Source: an uncultured Prevotellaceae bacterium
GTDB taxonomy: Bacteria > Bacteroidota > Bacteroidia > Bacteroidales > Muribaculaceae
NCBI GenBank assembly: GCA_900322135.1
Contig: ONYP01000035.1
Location: 1-36,630, forward strand
DNA length: 36,630 nucleotides
Reading direction: 5' to 3'
Below are positions 15,070 to 23,307 of the stretch, one piece after another. Position 1 is the first letter of the stretch. Each line of letters starts with the position of its first letter. Made by a program: the position numbers and the translations under genes. Under the pieces are notes generated by a model. That model was not told the DNA's origin. It made no database searches and worked only from the letters and a program-made list of their open reading frames with translations.

Positions 15070-15074
15070 TGCCC

Positions 15075-15545
15075 ATGAATATCTATCTCAAACTGCCGAA
15101 ATACCTCGCTGACTGGTGCCTTCATGAGTATGGCAACAGCCAGGGAGCAATCTGCTTCCCTCGCGGTGGAGCAGAAATCGACGTGTTTGAGATGTGGCTG
15201 GAGCCACAGCCCGACCCAGAACACCCGAAAATGCAACAGCCTGGCGAGTTCCCCATTGAAATCCCGGTGCTCAAAAGTAAACCGCTGCCTACCTACTGCT
15301 ACATGAATGAGAATGCGAAGAAGATCCTCACACATGTTATCATGGTTCGGCTTCGCGTCAAGCTCTGGCATGACCTCTACAGGGTGGAGAAACTCTCGCT
15401 GCCGATAACCGACTCCATCTATGCCTGGATGGAGTGTAACGGCATCGAGGATGACCCGCGCTCCTGGGAAGCGCTCAGGCAGATGTTTATGAGGCAGCGG
15501 AAAGCCTACAGAAAAGGCAAACCATCGGAAAAACGCAAGATTTAA
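15075..15545 (+). CDS. Hypothetical phage protein (156 aa)
   Basis: A 156-aa protein (MNIYLKLPKYLADWCLHEYG) with a basic C-terminal tail (RQRKAYRKGKPSEKRKI) and a helical second half. It may bind DNA or RNA given the tail, but no helix-turn-helix is obvious. It is the first gene after the operator region, so it could be an early head-operon protein or a regulator. The ATG at 15075 is preferred to the GTG at 15069, which falls in the -7 box. Confidence 0.55.
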   Translation: MNIYLKLPKYLADWCLHEYGNSQGAICFPRGGAEIDVFEMWLEPQPDPEHPKMQQPGEFPIEIPVLKSKPLPTYCYMNENAKKILTHVIMVRLRVKLWHDLYRVEKLSLPITDSIYAWMECNGIEDDPRSWEALRQMFMRQRKAYRKGKPSEKRKI

Positions 15546-15618
15546 CGACTTTTAACCAAGATTTCAAAGGGCAAAACTAACAAACCATAACAAGTAACAC
15601 AAAATAATTCAAACGACT

Positions 15619-16047
15619 ATGAACTACTCCAACTGCAACAAAATGCCTGGCATCATCGCAGTGCGATGGATCAAGGCAGCACAGCTTTCAAGCCATCTGA
15701 TGGAAAAATTTGTCGCTGGCTTGCCTATAGCAATAGGGACACCCGGCACCGAGCTGGAACTGGTGGACGCTGCTTCGGCTTCTAGCCTCGCCAGCGTAGA
15801 GAATAACGGCCTTGTTTGCAAGGCCGAATTAGAGTTCAAAACACTGGACGAAGTCCCCAGGGACGAGGATATTGCATGGGCTGTGCAGGACGCTGACGAA
15901 AACTGGTGGCTCATCGGCACCAGGGAAAGAAACTACCCGACCGTGGAGATCTCGACTTCTGCAGGTACGCCCAGCGGCGATCCTGCTGTCTCGACGGTGA
16001 AGGTGACTCATACGGCGAAAATAGCCCTTCTACCTGTTGCACGGTAG
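15619..16047 (+). CDS. Probable phage structural protein (142 aa)
   Basis: A beta-rich protein with a strand-rich C-terminus (STVKVTHTAKIALLPVAR) and the phrase DENWWLIGTRERNYPTVE, consistent with a small virion or decoration protein. Family not identified. It precedes the capsid protease gene. A short CTACC/GGTAG hairpin followed by cgtttt overlaps its stop codon and may terminate part of the transcription. Confidence 0.5.
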   Translation: MNYSNCNKMPGIIAVRWIKAAQLSSHLMEKFVAGLPIAIGTPGTELELVDAASASSLASVENNGLVCKAELEFKTLDEVPRDEDIAWAVQDADENWWLIGTRERNYPTVEISTSAGTPSGDPAVSTVKVTHTAKIALLPVAR

Positions 16048-16083
16048 CGTTTTAAGGTCTTTTCGCCCTTTATCTCGTGATTA

Positions 16084-16091
16084 TATCTTTG
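16084..16091 (+). promoter_or_regulatory. Promoter box of the capsid operon
   Basis: TATCTTTG (16084-16091) lies 26 nt before the ATG at 16118. The -33 region is TTTC-like rather than TTTG, so the promoter may need an activator. Confidence 0.5.
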
Positions 16092-16117
16092 TATCAAGAA
16101 TTTCATAACTGATAGCT

Positions 16118-17188
16118 ATGGCAAAGAAATTATATCACCTCCACCTCAAAGGAACGGTCGGCTACTGGAACTTCGACGCCGACTATGTGGACTATGTGCT
16201 CAATAAGCACAAAGATGAGCAGGTGAACGTGCTGATTGACTCGCTAGGCGGCTCGGTCGCCTCAGCATTGTCAATCTCAGCAGCGTTTAAGCGGCACGGG
16301 AATGTACATGTGCACTATGTCGGCATGAATGCATCGGCAGCAACCATCGCTTCGCTCGGTGCTGCCCGCATCACGATCGACACGAACGCGATGTACCTGG
16401 TGCACAAGTGCAGCCAGATGGTGTTCAAATGGGATCTGCTGAACGCCGACCAGCTGCAGCAGCTCATCGAAGAATGTGAAAAAGCCAAGAAAGACCTCGA
16501 TAAGATTGACTTGAACATCGCTGAAGGCTACGCCAAGCGATGCAAAAAGGAGAAGGAAGATCTGCTCGCGCTGATGAAGGTCGGTGGCTGGCTCAACGCC
16601 GAAGAAGCGCTCGCGTGGGGCTTCGTCGACGAGATCACCGACAACCCGGAAGATGTGAAGCCGAAAGTAACGGAAGAAGTCGTGGACTTCATGGCAGCTC
16701 ATGGCATACCGATGCCGGACCTGCCCGTTGACGATGAGAAGCAGTCACTACTCCATCAGTTCAAGGAATTCTTACGCAAAGTCTATCCCAACGAATCAAT
16801 CAAACAAACCACTAACACTACAACGATGAAGAAAACTTTCACTTTCATCGCCGCCGTGCTGGCACTCGCTGCGTTCGAGTGCGAGGAGGGCGGCTCGGTC
16901 GAGATGACGTGTGACCAGCTGAAAGATATTGATGACCGCCTCAAATGCCTGACTGACCAGGCTGAGGCTAACAAGGCCACCATCACCCAGCACACCGCCA
17001 CCATCGACGACCTCAAGGCACAGCTTGAGGCAAAGAACGCTGAGCTCCAGGCATTGGCTAAGAAGCCCGCCGAGGAGACGAAGCAAGTGACTAATCAAGG
17101 CCAGGCTCCTTCGGAGACCTCGCCCTTGCAGGACTACTGCAACGAGGTAAAAGGTGCCCAGGAAATGTTGAACCAAATTAAAAAGTAA
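16118..17188 (+). CDS. ClpP-like capsid maturation protease with C-terminal scaffold domain (356 aa)
   Basis: The first ~190 residues are a ClpP/S14-type prohead protease. It has a Gly-rich strand LIDSLGGSVASAL, the nucleophile Ser in GMNASAATIAS, the catalytic His in MYLVHKCSQ, and the C-terminal signature WLNAEEALAWGFVDEI. Such enzymes remove the scaffold or delta domain from the capsid. After a linker, residues 237-356 form a helical scaffold-like region (coiled coil around DDLKAQLEAKNAELQALAKK). The internal Met237 has its own leader-like upstream sequence, so the scaffold may also be made separately. The gene precedes the major capsid gene by 5 nt. Confidence 0.85.
   Translation: MAKKLYHLHLKGTVGYWNFDADYVDYVLNKHKDEQVNVLIDSLGGSVASALSISAAFKRHGNVHVHYVGMNASAATIASLGAARITIDTNAMYLVHKCSQMVFKWDLLNADQLQQLIEECEKAKKDLDKIDLNIAEGYAKRCKKEKEDLLALMKVGGWLNAEEALAWGFVDEITDNPEDVKPKVTEEVVDFMAAHGIPMPDLPVDDEKQSLLHQFKEFLRKVYPNESIKQTTNTTTMKKTFTFIAAVLALAAFECEEGGSVEMTCDQLKDIDDRLKCLTDQAEANKATITQHTATIDDLKAQLEAKNAELQALAKKPAEETKQVTNQGQAPSETSPLQDYCNEVKGAQEMLNQIKK
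16826..17188 (+). CDS. Nested in-frame scaffold protein (120 aa, proposed)
   Basis: An in-frame ATG at 16826 (codon 237 of the protease gene) begins MKKTFTFIAAVLALAAF, then a charged coiled-coil region. The 30 nt before it (caaaccactaacactacaac) are A/C-rich and look like a normal Bacteroidota translation-initiation leader rather than a protein linker. In lambda, the scaffold Nu3 is made the same way from within the protease gene C. The short hydrophobic N-terminus is odd for a scaffold and could instead be mistaken for a signal peptide. Confidence 0.5.
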   Translation: MKKTFTFIAAVLALAAFECEEGGSVEMTCDQLKDIDDRLKCLTDQAEANKATITQHTATIDDLKAQLEAKNAELQALAKKPAEETKQVTNQGQAPSETSPLQDYCNEVKGAQEMLNQIKK

Positions 17189-17193
17189 CGACT

Positions 17194-18168
17194 ATGCCTC
17201 CCGTACATCTGATTAATGTGACTCCCGACGCTACTATCTTCACTGAAGTAGCGAAGAAATTGCATCGCGAATTCGTCAAGATGCCCGTCCTGGCAATGAA
17301 GGACACCACAAAGTTCATGACGGGCCTTCCCGGCTGCCGCACGAACCAGTATCTGGGCACCGTAGAGAGCGAAGCCCAGTTCTACCCCTACGTCGCCAAC
17401 AAACGCGGTGACGGTTCTACGGCTGTCAACTTCGAGGAATTGGAAATCTTCTTCGGCAGCATGATCCATGACTTCGTGCCCAATGACTACGTCCAGACAA
17501 TCCTCGGCGAGCATGCTGACATTCTGGGCATGGGCCAGGCCAAGAGTGAGATGGCGAAGCTCATCCTCACTACCATCATGCAGTCGGCTGGCGAGAAACT
17601 CGCCCTGGCTATTCCCGTCGCTGAGCGCAACGCCAGCGGGAACACCTCGATGGACCTGTTCAACGGTCTGCTGACCTGCATCGACACCGCCATCGGTGAT
17701 GGCAAGGTGACTGTCGGTAAGAAGAACCTGGTACAGCTCTCTGAGGCTATCACCGTCGAGAACGTGGTGGACACCATCAAGACCATCGAGTTTGGCCTGG
17801 ATGCACGCCTCCGTCGCCAGGAGCGCTTCCTCTATTGCGATCCCGCCATCGTTGACATGTACAACGAGGGCTACCTGCTCACGCATCCCGCTGTGCCCTA
17901 CAACGAGAAGTATGAGCAGAACTACATCGAGGGCAGCAACCGTCGAATGACGTTCGCCCCGCTCGATGGTCTCGCTGGCTCGAACATGATGTTCGTCGCA
18001 CCCAAGAGCAATGTCATCTACGGTTATGACGGTGTGAGCGACGAGGAGAAGTTCGAAGTGCTGCGCCTCGATGCCGACACCTTCACGGTGAACGCGAAGA
18101 TGTTCTTCGGTGCTGGCTTCAGGACATTCGACTATCGCTTCCTCAAGGTGATCAAGCTCGCAGACTAA
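17194..18168 (+). CDS. Major capsid protein, HK97-like (324 aa)
   Basis: Forms the icosahedral shell. It follows the protease/scaffold gene by 5 nt. Length, the extended N-arm-like start (MPPVHLINVTPDATIFTEVAKKLHREFVK) and the C-terminal strand region (SNVIYGYDGVSDEEKFEVLRLDADTFTVNAKMFFGAGF) are typical of HK97-fold capsid proteins. Codon use is strongly biased to C-ending codons, as expected for the most highly expressed virion gene. I recognise the family by pattern and position, not by a catalytic motif. Confidence 0.82.
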   Translation: MPPVHLINVTPDATIFTEVAKKLHREFVKMPVLAMKDTTKFMTGLPGCRTNQYLGTVESEAQFYPYVANKRGDGSTAVNFEELEIFFGSMIHDFVPNDYVQTILGEHADILGMGQAKSEMAKLILTTIMQSAGEKLALAIPVAERNASGNTSMDLFNGLLTCIDTAIGDGKVTVGKKNLVQLSEAITVENVVDTIKTIEFGLDARLRRQERFLYCDPAIVDMYNEGYLLTHPAVPYNEKYEQNYIEGSNRRMTFAPLDGLAGSNMMFVAPKSNVIYGYDGVSDEEKFEVLRLDADTFTVNAKMFFGAGFRTFDYRFLKVIKLAD

Positions 18169-18202
18169 TCCGCTTCTATTCACTTATTAATCAAGAAACA
18201 TC

Positions 18203-18835
18203 ATGCCTAAAAGAGAATGTCCTAGCTTGCAGAAGTCGCTCGACTGGTGCGAAGGTACTCCGCAGTACCCCGGCATCCGCAGAAGGGTGTACTATTGCAA
18301 TAAAAATCTGATTACTGGATGGCCCACGCTGCAGCGTGATGACTTCGGCCGCGTGACGGATGCCACCTACCAGGGTGAATTCACGCTCGCCGCCGATGCT
18401 ACTTGGCAGTACATCGACATCAACATCGACAAGTCCACCGTGACCAGCGAGCCCCAGGGCGAGGTACCCAGCCAGACCCAGCTCAACAAGGCCACCTTCG
18501 TACACAACGGTATCGACGCTGAGGCAACCGCTGCCGCTGGCTACCTCAACAACAGCGATAACGTCTATATCTATGAGGACATGGAAGGTAACTTCCGCGT
18601 ACTCGGAAATGACAAGTGGCGCACGAAAACCACTGTGAACCAAGACCAGGGACAAGGAACGAACCCGGCATCAACGACCATCACCATCGAGGTGACGGAC
18701 GAGATCGCTGCGCCCTTCTACGCTGGTACCCTCGAGACTGAGGATGGCGATGTGTCGCCCTCGAACACTCGCAGCGCCAACCTCAACAATGGCGGTCGCA
18801 ACGAAGGCGATCCTGCTGAAGGGACCACAAAGTAA
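18203..18835 (+). CDS. Major tail tube protein candidate (210 aa)
   Basis: The protein immediately after the capsid gene. Features include an N-terminal CEGTPQYPGIRRRVYY segment, FTLAADATWQYIDINIDKS, and a C-terminal VLGNDKWRTKTTVNQDQGQG followed by TTITIEVTDEIAAPF. This beta-rich pattern is close to siphovirus tail tube subunits, which often end in a stretch describing the inner tube strand plus P-F-Y. The same domain heads the 984-aa fusion at 3966; 55 consecutive residues are identical, although about 21 of those codons differ silently. A head-decoration role is the main alternative. Confidence 0.6.
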   Translation: MPKRECPSLQKSLDWCEGTPQYPGIRRRVYYCNKNLITGWPTLQRDDFGRVTDATYQGEFTLAADATWQYIDINIDKSTVTSEPQGEVPSQTQLNKATFVHNGIDAEATAAAGYLNNSDNVYIYEDMEGNFRVLGNDKWRTKTTVNQDQGQGTNPASTTITIEVTDEIAAPFYAGTLETEDGDVSPSNTRSANLNNGGRNEGDPAEGTTK

Positions 18836-18853
18836 TTCTGCCAGTCAAATGCG

Positions 18854-19495
18854 ATGGGGAGCCTATGGGACGGCATCTTGAATGATTGTCCGGAGAGCAT
18901 AGAGCTCTCCTCGCTTTTGATAGAAACAGGTGAAGAAGCTAAACCGCAGGTCAAAGATCTTTTCGCGGTGCAGCAGCGCAAGTCTTGGGATAAATCGCAG
19001 GAGGCTCGCTGCGATTTTAACTATAAGCTGCGCGTAACACGTAGATCAAACGTGAACTTCATCTCCATCTGGCAGAAGTCAATCCTGGGGAGGACGCTAA
19101 CGGACATCAAAAGCGATCCAGACATGGTCGCCTTCTTCGCCGACAGCATCTGCCCGGTCATCACGGAAACGATTGGCTACAATCTCTCGCTCGGACAGTG
19201 GTGCGTGGTGACGTCGCCTAAAAGGCGCCACAAAGAGAAGAATTTCGCTACGCTGATCAGCGAGAGAATCGGACAGATACTTGAGATTCCGTTCTATGAG
19301 GATGTGGCGCTCTGCCACTCGAAACATCGGGTAAACGCTGTTTTCGAACTGAATGTGCTGCCCAAAGAGCCGAACGTCATCGTCTACGACGATTTTGTCA
19401 CAACGGGAAGCACGCTGGCATCCATGAAGCGCCTGCTGCAACCGCTCGGCAAAAATCTCGTGTTCTTCACGGGAGTTAATAATAAACTGAACTAA
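18854..19495 (+). CDS. Phosphoribosyltransferase-fold protein (213 aa)
   Basis: The PRPP-binding loop is clear at residues 174-188 (NVIVYDDFVTTGSTL, the DDxxTTG type). The preceding CVVTSPKRRHKEKNFATLISERIG is the hood/flexible-loop region of ComF-like PRTases. Such enzymes transfer phosphoribose to purine or pyrimidine bases; here the substrate is unknown. The first ~90 residues are not typical and may form an added domain. It is placed in the head operon 18 nt after the tail tube gene, an odd site for a metabolic enzyme. It could serve nucleotide salvage or an anti-defence step. Confidence 0.75.
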   Translation: MGSLWDGILNDCPESIELSSLLIETGEEAKPQVKDLFAVQQRKSWDKSQEARCDFNYKLRVTRRSNVNFISIWQKSILGRTLTDIKSDPDMVAFFADSICPVITETIGYNLSLGQWCVVTSPKRRHKEKNFATLISERIGQILEIPFYEDVALCHSKHRVNAVFELNVLPKEPNVIVYDDFVTTGSTLASMKRLLQPLGKNLVFFTGVNNKLN

Positions 19496-19499
19496 ACAC

Positions 19500-20240
19500 A
19501 TGGACCCGAAAATTACTAAACAAATCCAGGACTGGCTGAATACGCCTCGCGAGCAGCGCAACATCCCCGCTGGGGCGATGCTGCTGCTCAGGCTGAATCA
19601 CAACCAGGTGCTCTATAACAACATCCTGCACAAGCCCACAAAGCTGCATGACAAACTGGAGTACGAACTGAATAAGTATCTTCAGTGGCGTCTCCAGCAA
19701 ATCACGCACGAGCAGGTGGTGGAGATGGAGGAAAAAGTGCAGCAGATCGCTGCTAAACGCTCCTTCGCTGCACAGCAGGAGAACCCTGCCAACGAATTTA
19801 AGCAGGGCAAGCGTGAGGACCATGATGCCCTTCCGGAGGACATCCAGGCGCTCTACGTGGAGAACAAGTCTCTCATGCAGCGCATGAGAGACATCCATGC
19901 CCAGCTGCGCATCATACAACAAGGCCGCCCGGGATTCGTCTGCAAGGACAGCGACAAATACCCGTTCCTGAAAGAACTGCTCGAACTGGACAAGAAATAT
20001 CGGGACAACTGGGCAGCCTACGATGGCTTCGACATCAAAACCGCTGAAGTGATCGAGAAACTTGACTCCAGGCAGGAAAACCGTCGTGCACTGGCGTTCA
20101 TCAACTTCAACAAAAAGAAATACAGGGCCCAGCCCAACGAACAGCTGCGAGAGCAACTCGCTGCTGCCTACGCTAAGGTGAGCTCTCCTACGGAGAAACT
20201 CACCAGCGAACTTGTTGAACTGGGTATCATCACCAAATGA
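19500..20240 (+). CDS. Coiled-coil protein of unknown function (246 aa)
   Basis: An almost entirely helical protein with heptad-like stretches (about residues 60-95, WRLQQITHEQVVEMEEKVQQ; 115-140; and 205-240). It has no signal peptide, membrane segment or recognised motif. It begins 4 nt after the PRTase stop and overlaps the PLD gene by 4 nt, so the three are coupled. It may be a structural linker or a regulator of its neighbours. Confidence 0.6.
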   Translation: MDPKITKQIQDWLNTPREQRNIPAGAMLLLRLNHNQVLYNNILHKPTKLHDKLEYELNKYLQWRLQQITHEQVVEMEEKVQQIAAKRSFAAQQENPANEFKQGKREDHDALPEDIQALYVENKSLMQRMRDIHAQLRIIQQGRPGFVCKDSDKYPFLKELLELDKKYRDNWAAYDGFDIKTAEVIEKLDSRQENRRALAFINFNKKKYRAQPNEQLREQLAAAYAKVSSPTEKLTSELVELGIITK

Positions 20241-20758
20241 AAAGAGGCGTAAAAATAGAGAACTACCTGCAGCCGCTCGATGACAAAGAGACACAAGCGT
20301 ATCTCACGAACGAGCTGCAGGTCGCAGACGTCCTGGAATGGATCCTCGAGCAACTCGGCCCATCCCGCGTCTGGCAGACATCGTTCTCTATCTCGGAGGA
20401 GTTTGTTCGCCGCCTGTACTTCATTCAGAAGCAACAGAATTTGCTCGAGTATAATCTTATACTCGACCACAAGGCGACAAACAAAACTATCAAGCTGTGG
20501 CCGTTTATCTGCCAGGTGGTCTCTAAGACCTACCTCGCAGACAACCACAGCAAGCTGCTCCTCGTAGAAAGCGAGAAGGGCGAAGTCGCGGCGGTAGTCA
20601 CGAGCCAAAACTTGACTCGAGGCAACCGCCAGGAGTGCGCCTTCGTCTCGTCAGATCTCGCCATTTTCCGCACTCTGTTTGCACAGGTGCAGTCGCTTAT
20701 CAAGAACCACTCAATCCCGCTACATGACCTATACAGACAAAGAATTGCAGCAAATTGA
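20237..20758 (+). CDS. PLD/HKD-family protein, nuclease-like (173 aa)
   Basis: One HKD-type active-site motif is visible at about residues 102-127: H-x-K in NHSKLLLVE, then TSQNLTRGNRQE (the usual GSxN is TSQN). The acidic residue after HxK is Glu instead of Asp. The N-terminal SFSISEEFVRRLYFIQ fits the strand-loop that precedes this fold. Single-HKD proteins act as dimers; several are nucleases. It is encoded between the PRTase/coiled-coil pair and the terminase genes, which hints at a role in DNA processing or defence, but that is inference. Confidence 0.65.
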   Translation: MKRGVKIENYLQPLDDKETQAYLTNELQVADVLEWILEQLGPSRVWQTSFSISEEFVRRLYFIQKQQNLLEYNLILDHKATNKTIKLWPFICQVVSKTYLADNHSKLLLVESEKGEVAAVVTSQNLTRGNRQECAFVSSDLAIFRTLFAQVQSLIKNHSIPLHDLYRQRIAAN

Positions 20759-20999
20759 GGTGATGGCTGGACTATACCTCACCATCACGGACATCGCCCT
20801 TATCCTCGGGACTACGCCTGAGGAATTGAGGCGAGACATCGGTATCGTGGGCAGCCCTGCTCATAACGCATACCAGAAGGGGAAAGTGTCGCGCAAGGTG
20901 GAACTCCGCAAGCAGGAGATCCAGCTGGCGCAGGTGGGCTCGCCACTCGCATTGGAAAATGCGAGACTCGCCCTTATAGAGATGGAGGATGATGAGTAA
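20724..20999 (+). CDS. Small HTH protein, terminase small-subunit candidate (91 aa)
   Basis: N-terminal helix-turn-helix-like region (MAGLYLTITDIALILGTTPEELRRDI) followed by a basic helix (AYQKGKVSRKVELRKQEIQLAQ) resembles the DNA-recognition part of small terminase subunits that sort the phage genome for packaging. The start at 20724 is chosen over 20679 because the latter would overlap the PLD gene by 80 nt. It ends one base into the next ORF, and TerL lies two genes downstream. Confidence 0.6.
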   Translation: MTYTDKELQQIEVMAGLYLTITDIALILGTTPEELRRDIGIVGSPAHNAYQKGKVSRKVELRKQEIQLAQVGSPLALENARLALIEMEDDE

Positions 21000-21625
21000 T
21001 GCCGCCGCCCAGGATCATAGATGTTGCCCGCACTGACCTGTTCACACCGCAGTCCGACCTCGAACAGCGGTATGACCACAAAACGGTCAGTGCGCTCATG
21101 CGTATCCGTGACGAATACCAGTGGACGCTCGCCAATCCCGACAAGCCCGACCGGGCTTTTGTCGATACGATGGTGGCTCGGCACGGCATGTCGGAACGAG
21201 CCGTCTATGCCGACCTCGCCGTTATCAAGCAGCTCCTGCCCGCACTCCAAAGCTCCAGCCGTGAGTGGCATCGCTGGAAGGCTAACCAGATGCTGCTCGA
21301 AACATACGAACAGGCGAAGCGCCGTCACGATACGAAAACAATGGAAAGGGCAGCGGCATCCTACGCAAAGTTCAATCGCGTTGACCTTGAAGATGAGCAG
21401 GTCATTCCCTATGAGGATATCGTGGTCCAGCCGTTCACCGCAACGTCAGACCCGACTGTGCTGGGCATCAAGCCCATCGAGAATCTCGATGAAGTGGTGA
21501 AGTCGCTGATAGCGAAATACCGTCAAGAGACGCTCGACATCGAGGATGTCGAGTTTGAGGAGGCTGACCTGGAAGAAAAATCGCTGTTCGGAAATGAAAC
21601 CGTCGAACCCCATATACTTCAATAA
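20999..21625 (+). CDS. Terminase small-subunit-type or packaging protein (208 aa)
   Basis: Contains an HTH-like segment (FVDTMVARHGMSERAVYADLAVIKQLL) and a helical region (WKANQMLLETYEQAKRRHDTKTMERAAASYAK) of the sort found in terminase small subunits that read DNA and oligomerise. An acidic C-terminal tail follows. It overlaps the previous gene by one base and TerL by 32 nt. Together with the 91-aa gene it gives two candidates for TerS; which one acts cannot be decided by eye. Confidence 0.6.
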   Translation: MPPPRIIDVARTDLFTPQSDLEQRYDHKTVSALMRIRDEYQWTLANPDKPDRAFVDTMVARHGMSERAVYADLAVIKQLLPALQSSSREWHRWKANQMLLETYEQAKRRHDTKTMERAAASYAKFNRVDLEDEQVIPYEDIVVQPFTATSDPTVLGIKPIENLDEVVKSLIAKYRQETLDIEDVEFEEADLEEKSLFGNETVEPHILQ

Positions 21626-23225
21626 TCCGCAACGCCTGACGCAACTGATCGGGGCGAATACTACCGTCATCGTCGCTGGGCGACGAACAGGAAAAACGGA
21701 TAGTATCGCAGCCCCCTTCATGCTTCGCAATATGCAACGGATGCCAGGCAGCACAGGGGGCATCGTGGTACCTACGTTTCGTCATGGCCTGACGAACACG
21801 ATCCCTGGGCTGCTGGCAGCATGGAAAAGATGGGGATTCATCGAAGGCATCCACTACGTGGTCGGTCGGAAACCTCCCAAATCCTTCGCTGAACCCATCA
21901 TTAAGCCACAGCATTATGAGCACGTCATCAGCTTCTATAACGGCAGCGTGGCAATTATGCTGTCCCAGGACAGGCCTGGTGCAGCAAACTCGCTCACCCT
22001 TTCGTGGGTGCTCGTCGATGAAGCCAAGTTCATCGACTATGCCAAACTGAAAGATGAGGTGCTTCCGGCCAACGGTGGCATTAAAACCCACTTCGGCAAG
22101 CACTCCTTTAATCACAGCATGATGATTCTCTCGGATATGCCGCAGACCCAGAAAGGCTCCTGGTTCCTGCATTATCGAGAGAAAATGGACAACGAGGTGA
22201 TAGAAGCGATTAAAGGACTCATCTTTAAGATTTGGAGCACCAAAGAACACATCCGCAATCTGAAGGCCGCAGGGAGACGAGTCCCTGGCTACCTTCAAAA
22301 TTCTCTCCGCAAAATGGATCGAGACTTGAACCGCTTGCGCTCAGTGGCAGTTTTCTATCGTGAATACTCATCGATAGAAAACCTGCAGCTCATCGGAGAG
22401 AATTATATCAAGCAGATGAAGCGCGACTTAACGCCGCTGACGTTCCAGACCTCCATACTTTGCCAGCGCATCGGAATTGCGAAGGATGGCTTCTACAATT
22501 CGATGAGGGAAAGGCACAAATATAATGCGTCAGACTTTGAATATCTCGACTCACTCGGATGGCACTATGATGCACATGCAATCGATTGCAGAGCTGACCG
22601 TGATCTTGACCCGGACAGCCCGATTTGTATTGGCATGGACTATAATGCAAATATCAACTGGATCGTAGCAGGACAGCCGCGTGGAGACCAGCTGCTGGTC
22701 CTGAAATCTTTCTATGTGAAGTATGAGCGCAAAATTCCTGCACTGGTGCAGGAGTTCTGCGCCTACTACACATATCATCGTAAGAAAACAGTGATATTCT
22801 ACTATGATGCTACAGCCCTCGGCAATAACTTTGCGGTCAATGAGCAGGATTTCCACTGGAACGTGGTCAATGAATTCAACCGCAACGGTTGGGATGTCGT
22901 GGACGTGTACATCGGACAACCGATGCGACACGATGAGAAATACCTGCTCATAAACAATGGCTTTGTCGGTAAACAACGGCTGATGCCGCTATTCAACCGA
23001 CAAAACAATGATGACCTTATACTCGCCATCCAGTCGGCTGGCGTAGAACGTGGCCGAAATGGCTTCCGCAAAAACAAGTCGGGAGAGAAGCTCGCTGAGA
23101 ACGAAGAAAATCTCCTGGAACACCGAACGGACGGAACAGACGCCTTCGATACACTATATATCGGCTGCGAGAAATTCCCTCAATCGGCTACGGTAACAAC
23201 CATATCACTCACTGGTATCGGGTGA
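21594..23225 (+). CDS. terL: Terminase large subunit (543 aa)
   Basis: The ATP-driven DNA packaging motor and nuclease. Walker A is VIVAGRRTGKTDS (about residues 22-34) and Walker B SWVLVDEAKF with its catalytic Glu. The C-terminal RNase H-like nuclease has its acidic residues in GMDYNANINW, FYYDATALG and GTDAFDTLYIG. The start at 21594 lies inside the upstream gene; the alternative at 21546 adds 16 residues with no motif. The gene closes the head operon instead of opening it. A T-rich hairpin region follows. Confidence 0.93.
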   Translation: MKPSNPIYFNNPQRLTQLIGANTTVIVAGRRTGKTDSIAAPFMLRNMQRMPGSTGGIVVPTFRHGLTNTIPGLLAAWKRWGFIEGIHYVVGRKPPKSFAEPIIKPQHYEHVISFYNGSVAIMLSQDRPGAANSLTLSWVLVDEAKFIDYAKLKDEVLPANGGIKTHFGKHSFNHSMMILSDMPQTQKGSWFLHYREKMDNEVIEAIKGLIFKIWSTKEHIRNLKAAGRRVPGYLQNSLRKMDRDLNRLRSVAVFYREYSSIENLQLIGENYIKQMKRDLTPLTFQTSILCQRIGIAKDGFYNSMRERHKYNASDFEYLDSLGWHYDAHAIDCRADRDLDPDSPICIGMDYNANINWIVAGQPRGDQLLVLKSFYVKYERKIPALVQEFCAYYTYHRKKTVIFYYDATALGNNFAVNEQDFHWNVVNEFNRNGWDVVDVYIGQPMRHDEKYLLINNGFVGKQRLMPLFNRQNNDDLILAIQSAGVERGRNGFRKNKSGEKLAENEENLLEHRTDGTDAFDTLYIGCEKFPQSATVTTISLTGIG

Positions 23226-23276
23226 GAAAGTTTCATTTTCATACTATACTTTTTCCAATGTGTTTTACATCTGAGG

Positions 23277-23307
23277 AAGGTGACTCGGGAGAGCCGCCTT
23301 TCTTTTC
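23277..23307 (+). terminator. Imperfect terminator after terL
   Basis: An imperfect hairpin (AAGG...CCTT with CTC/GAG inside) ending at about 23300, followed by TTCTTTTC. It lies 55 nt after the terL stop. Confidence 0.5.
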
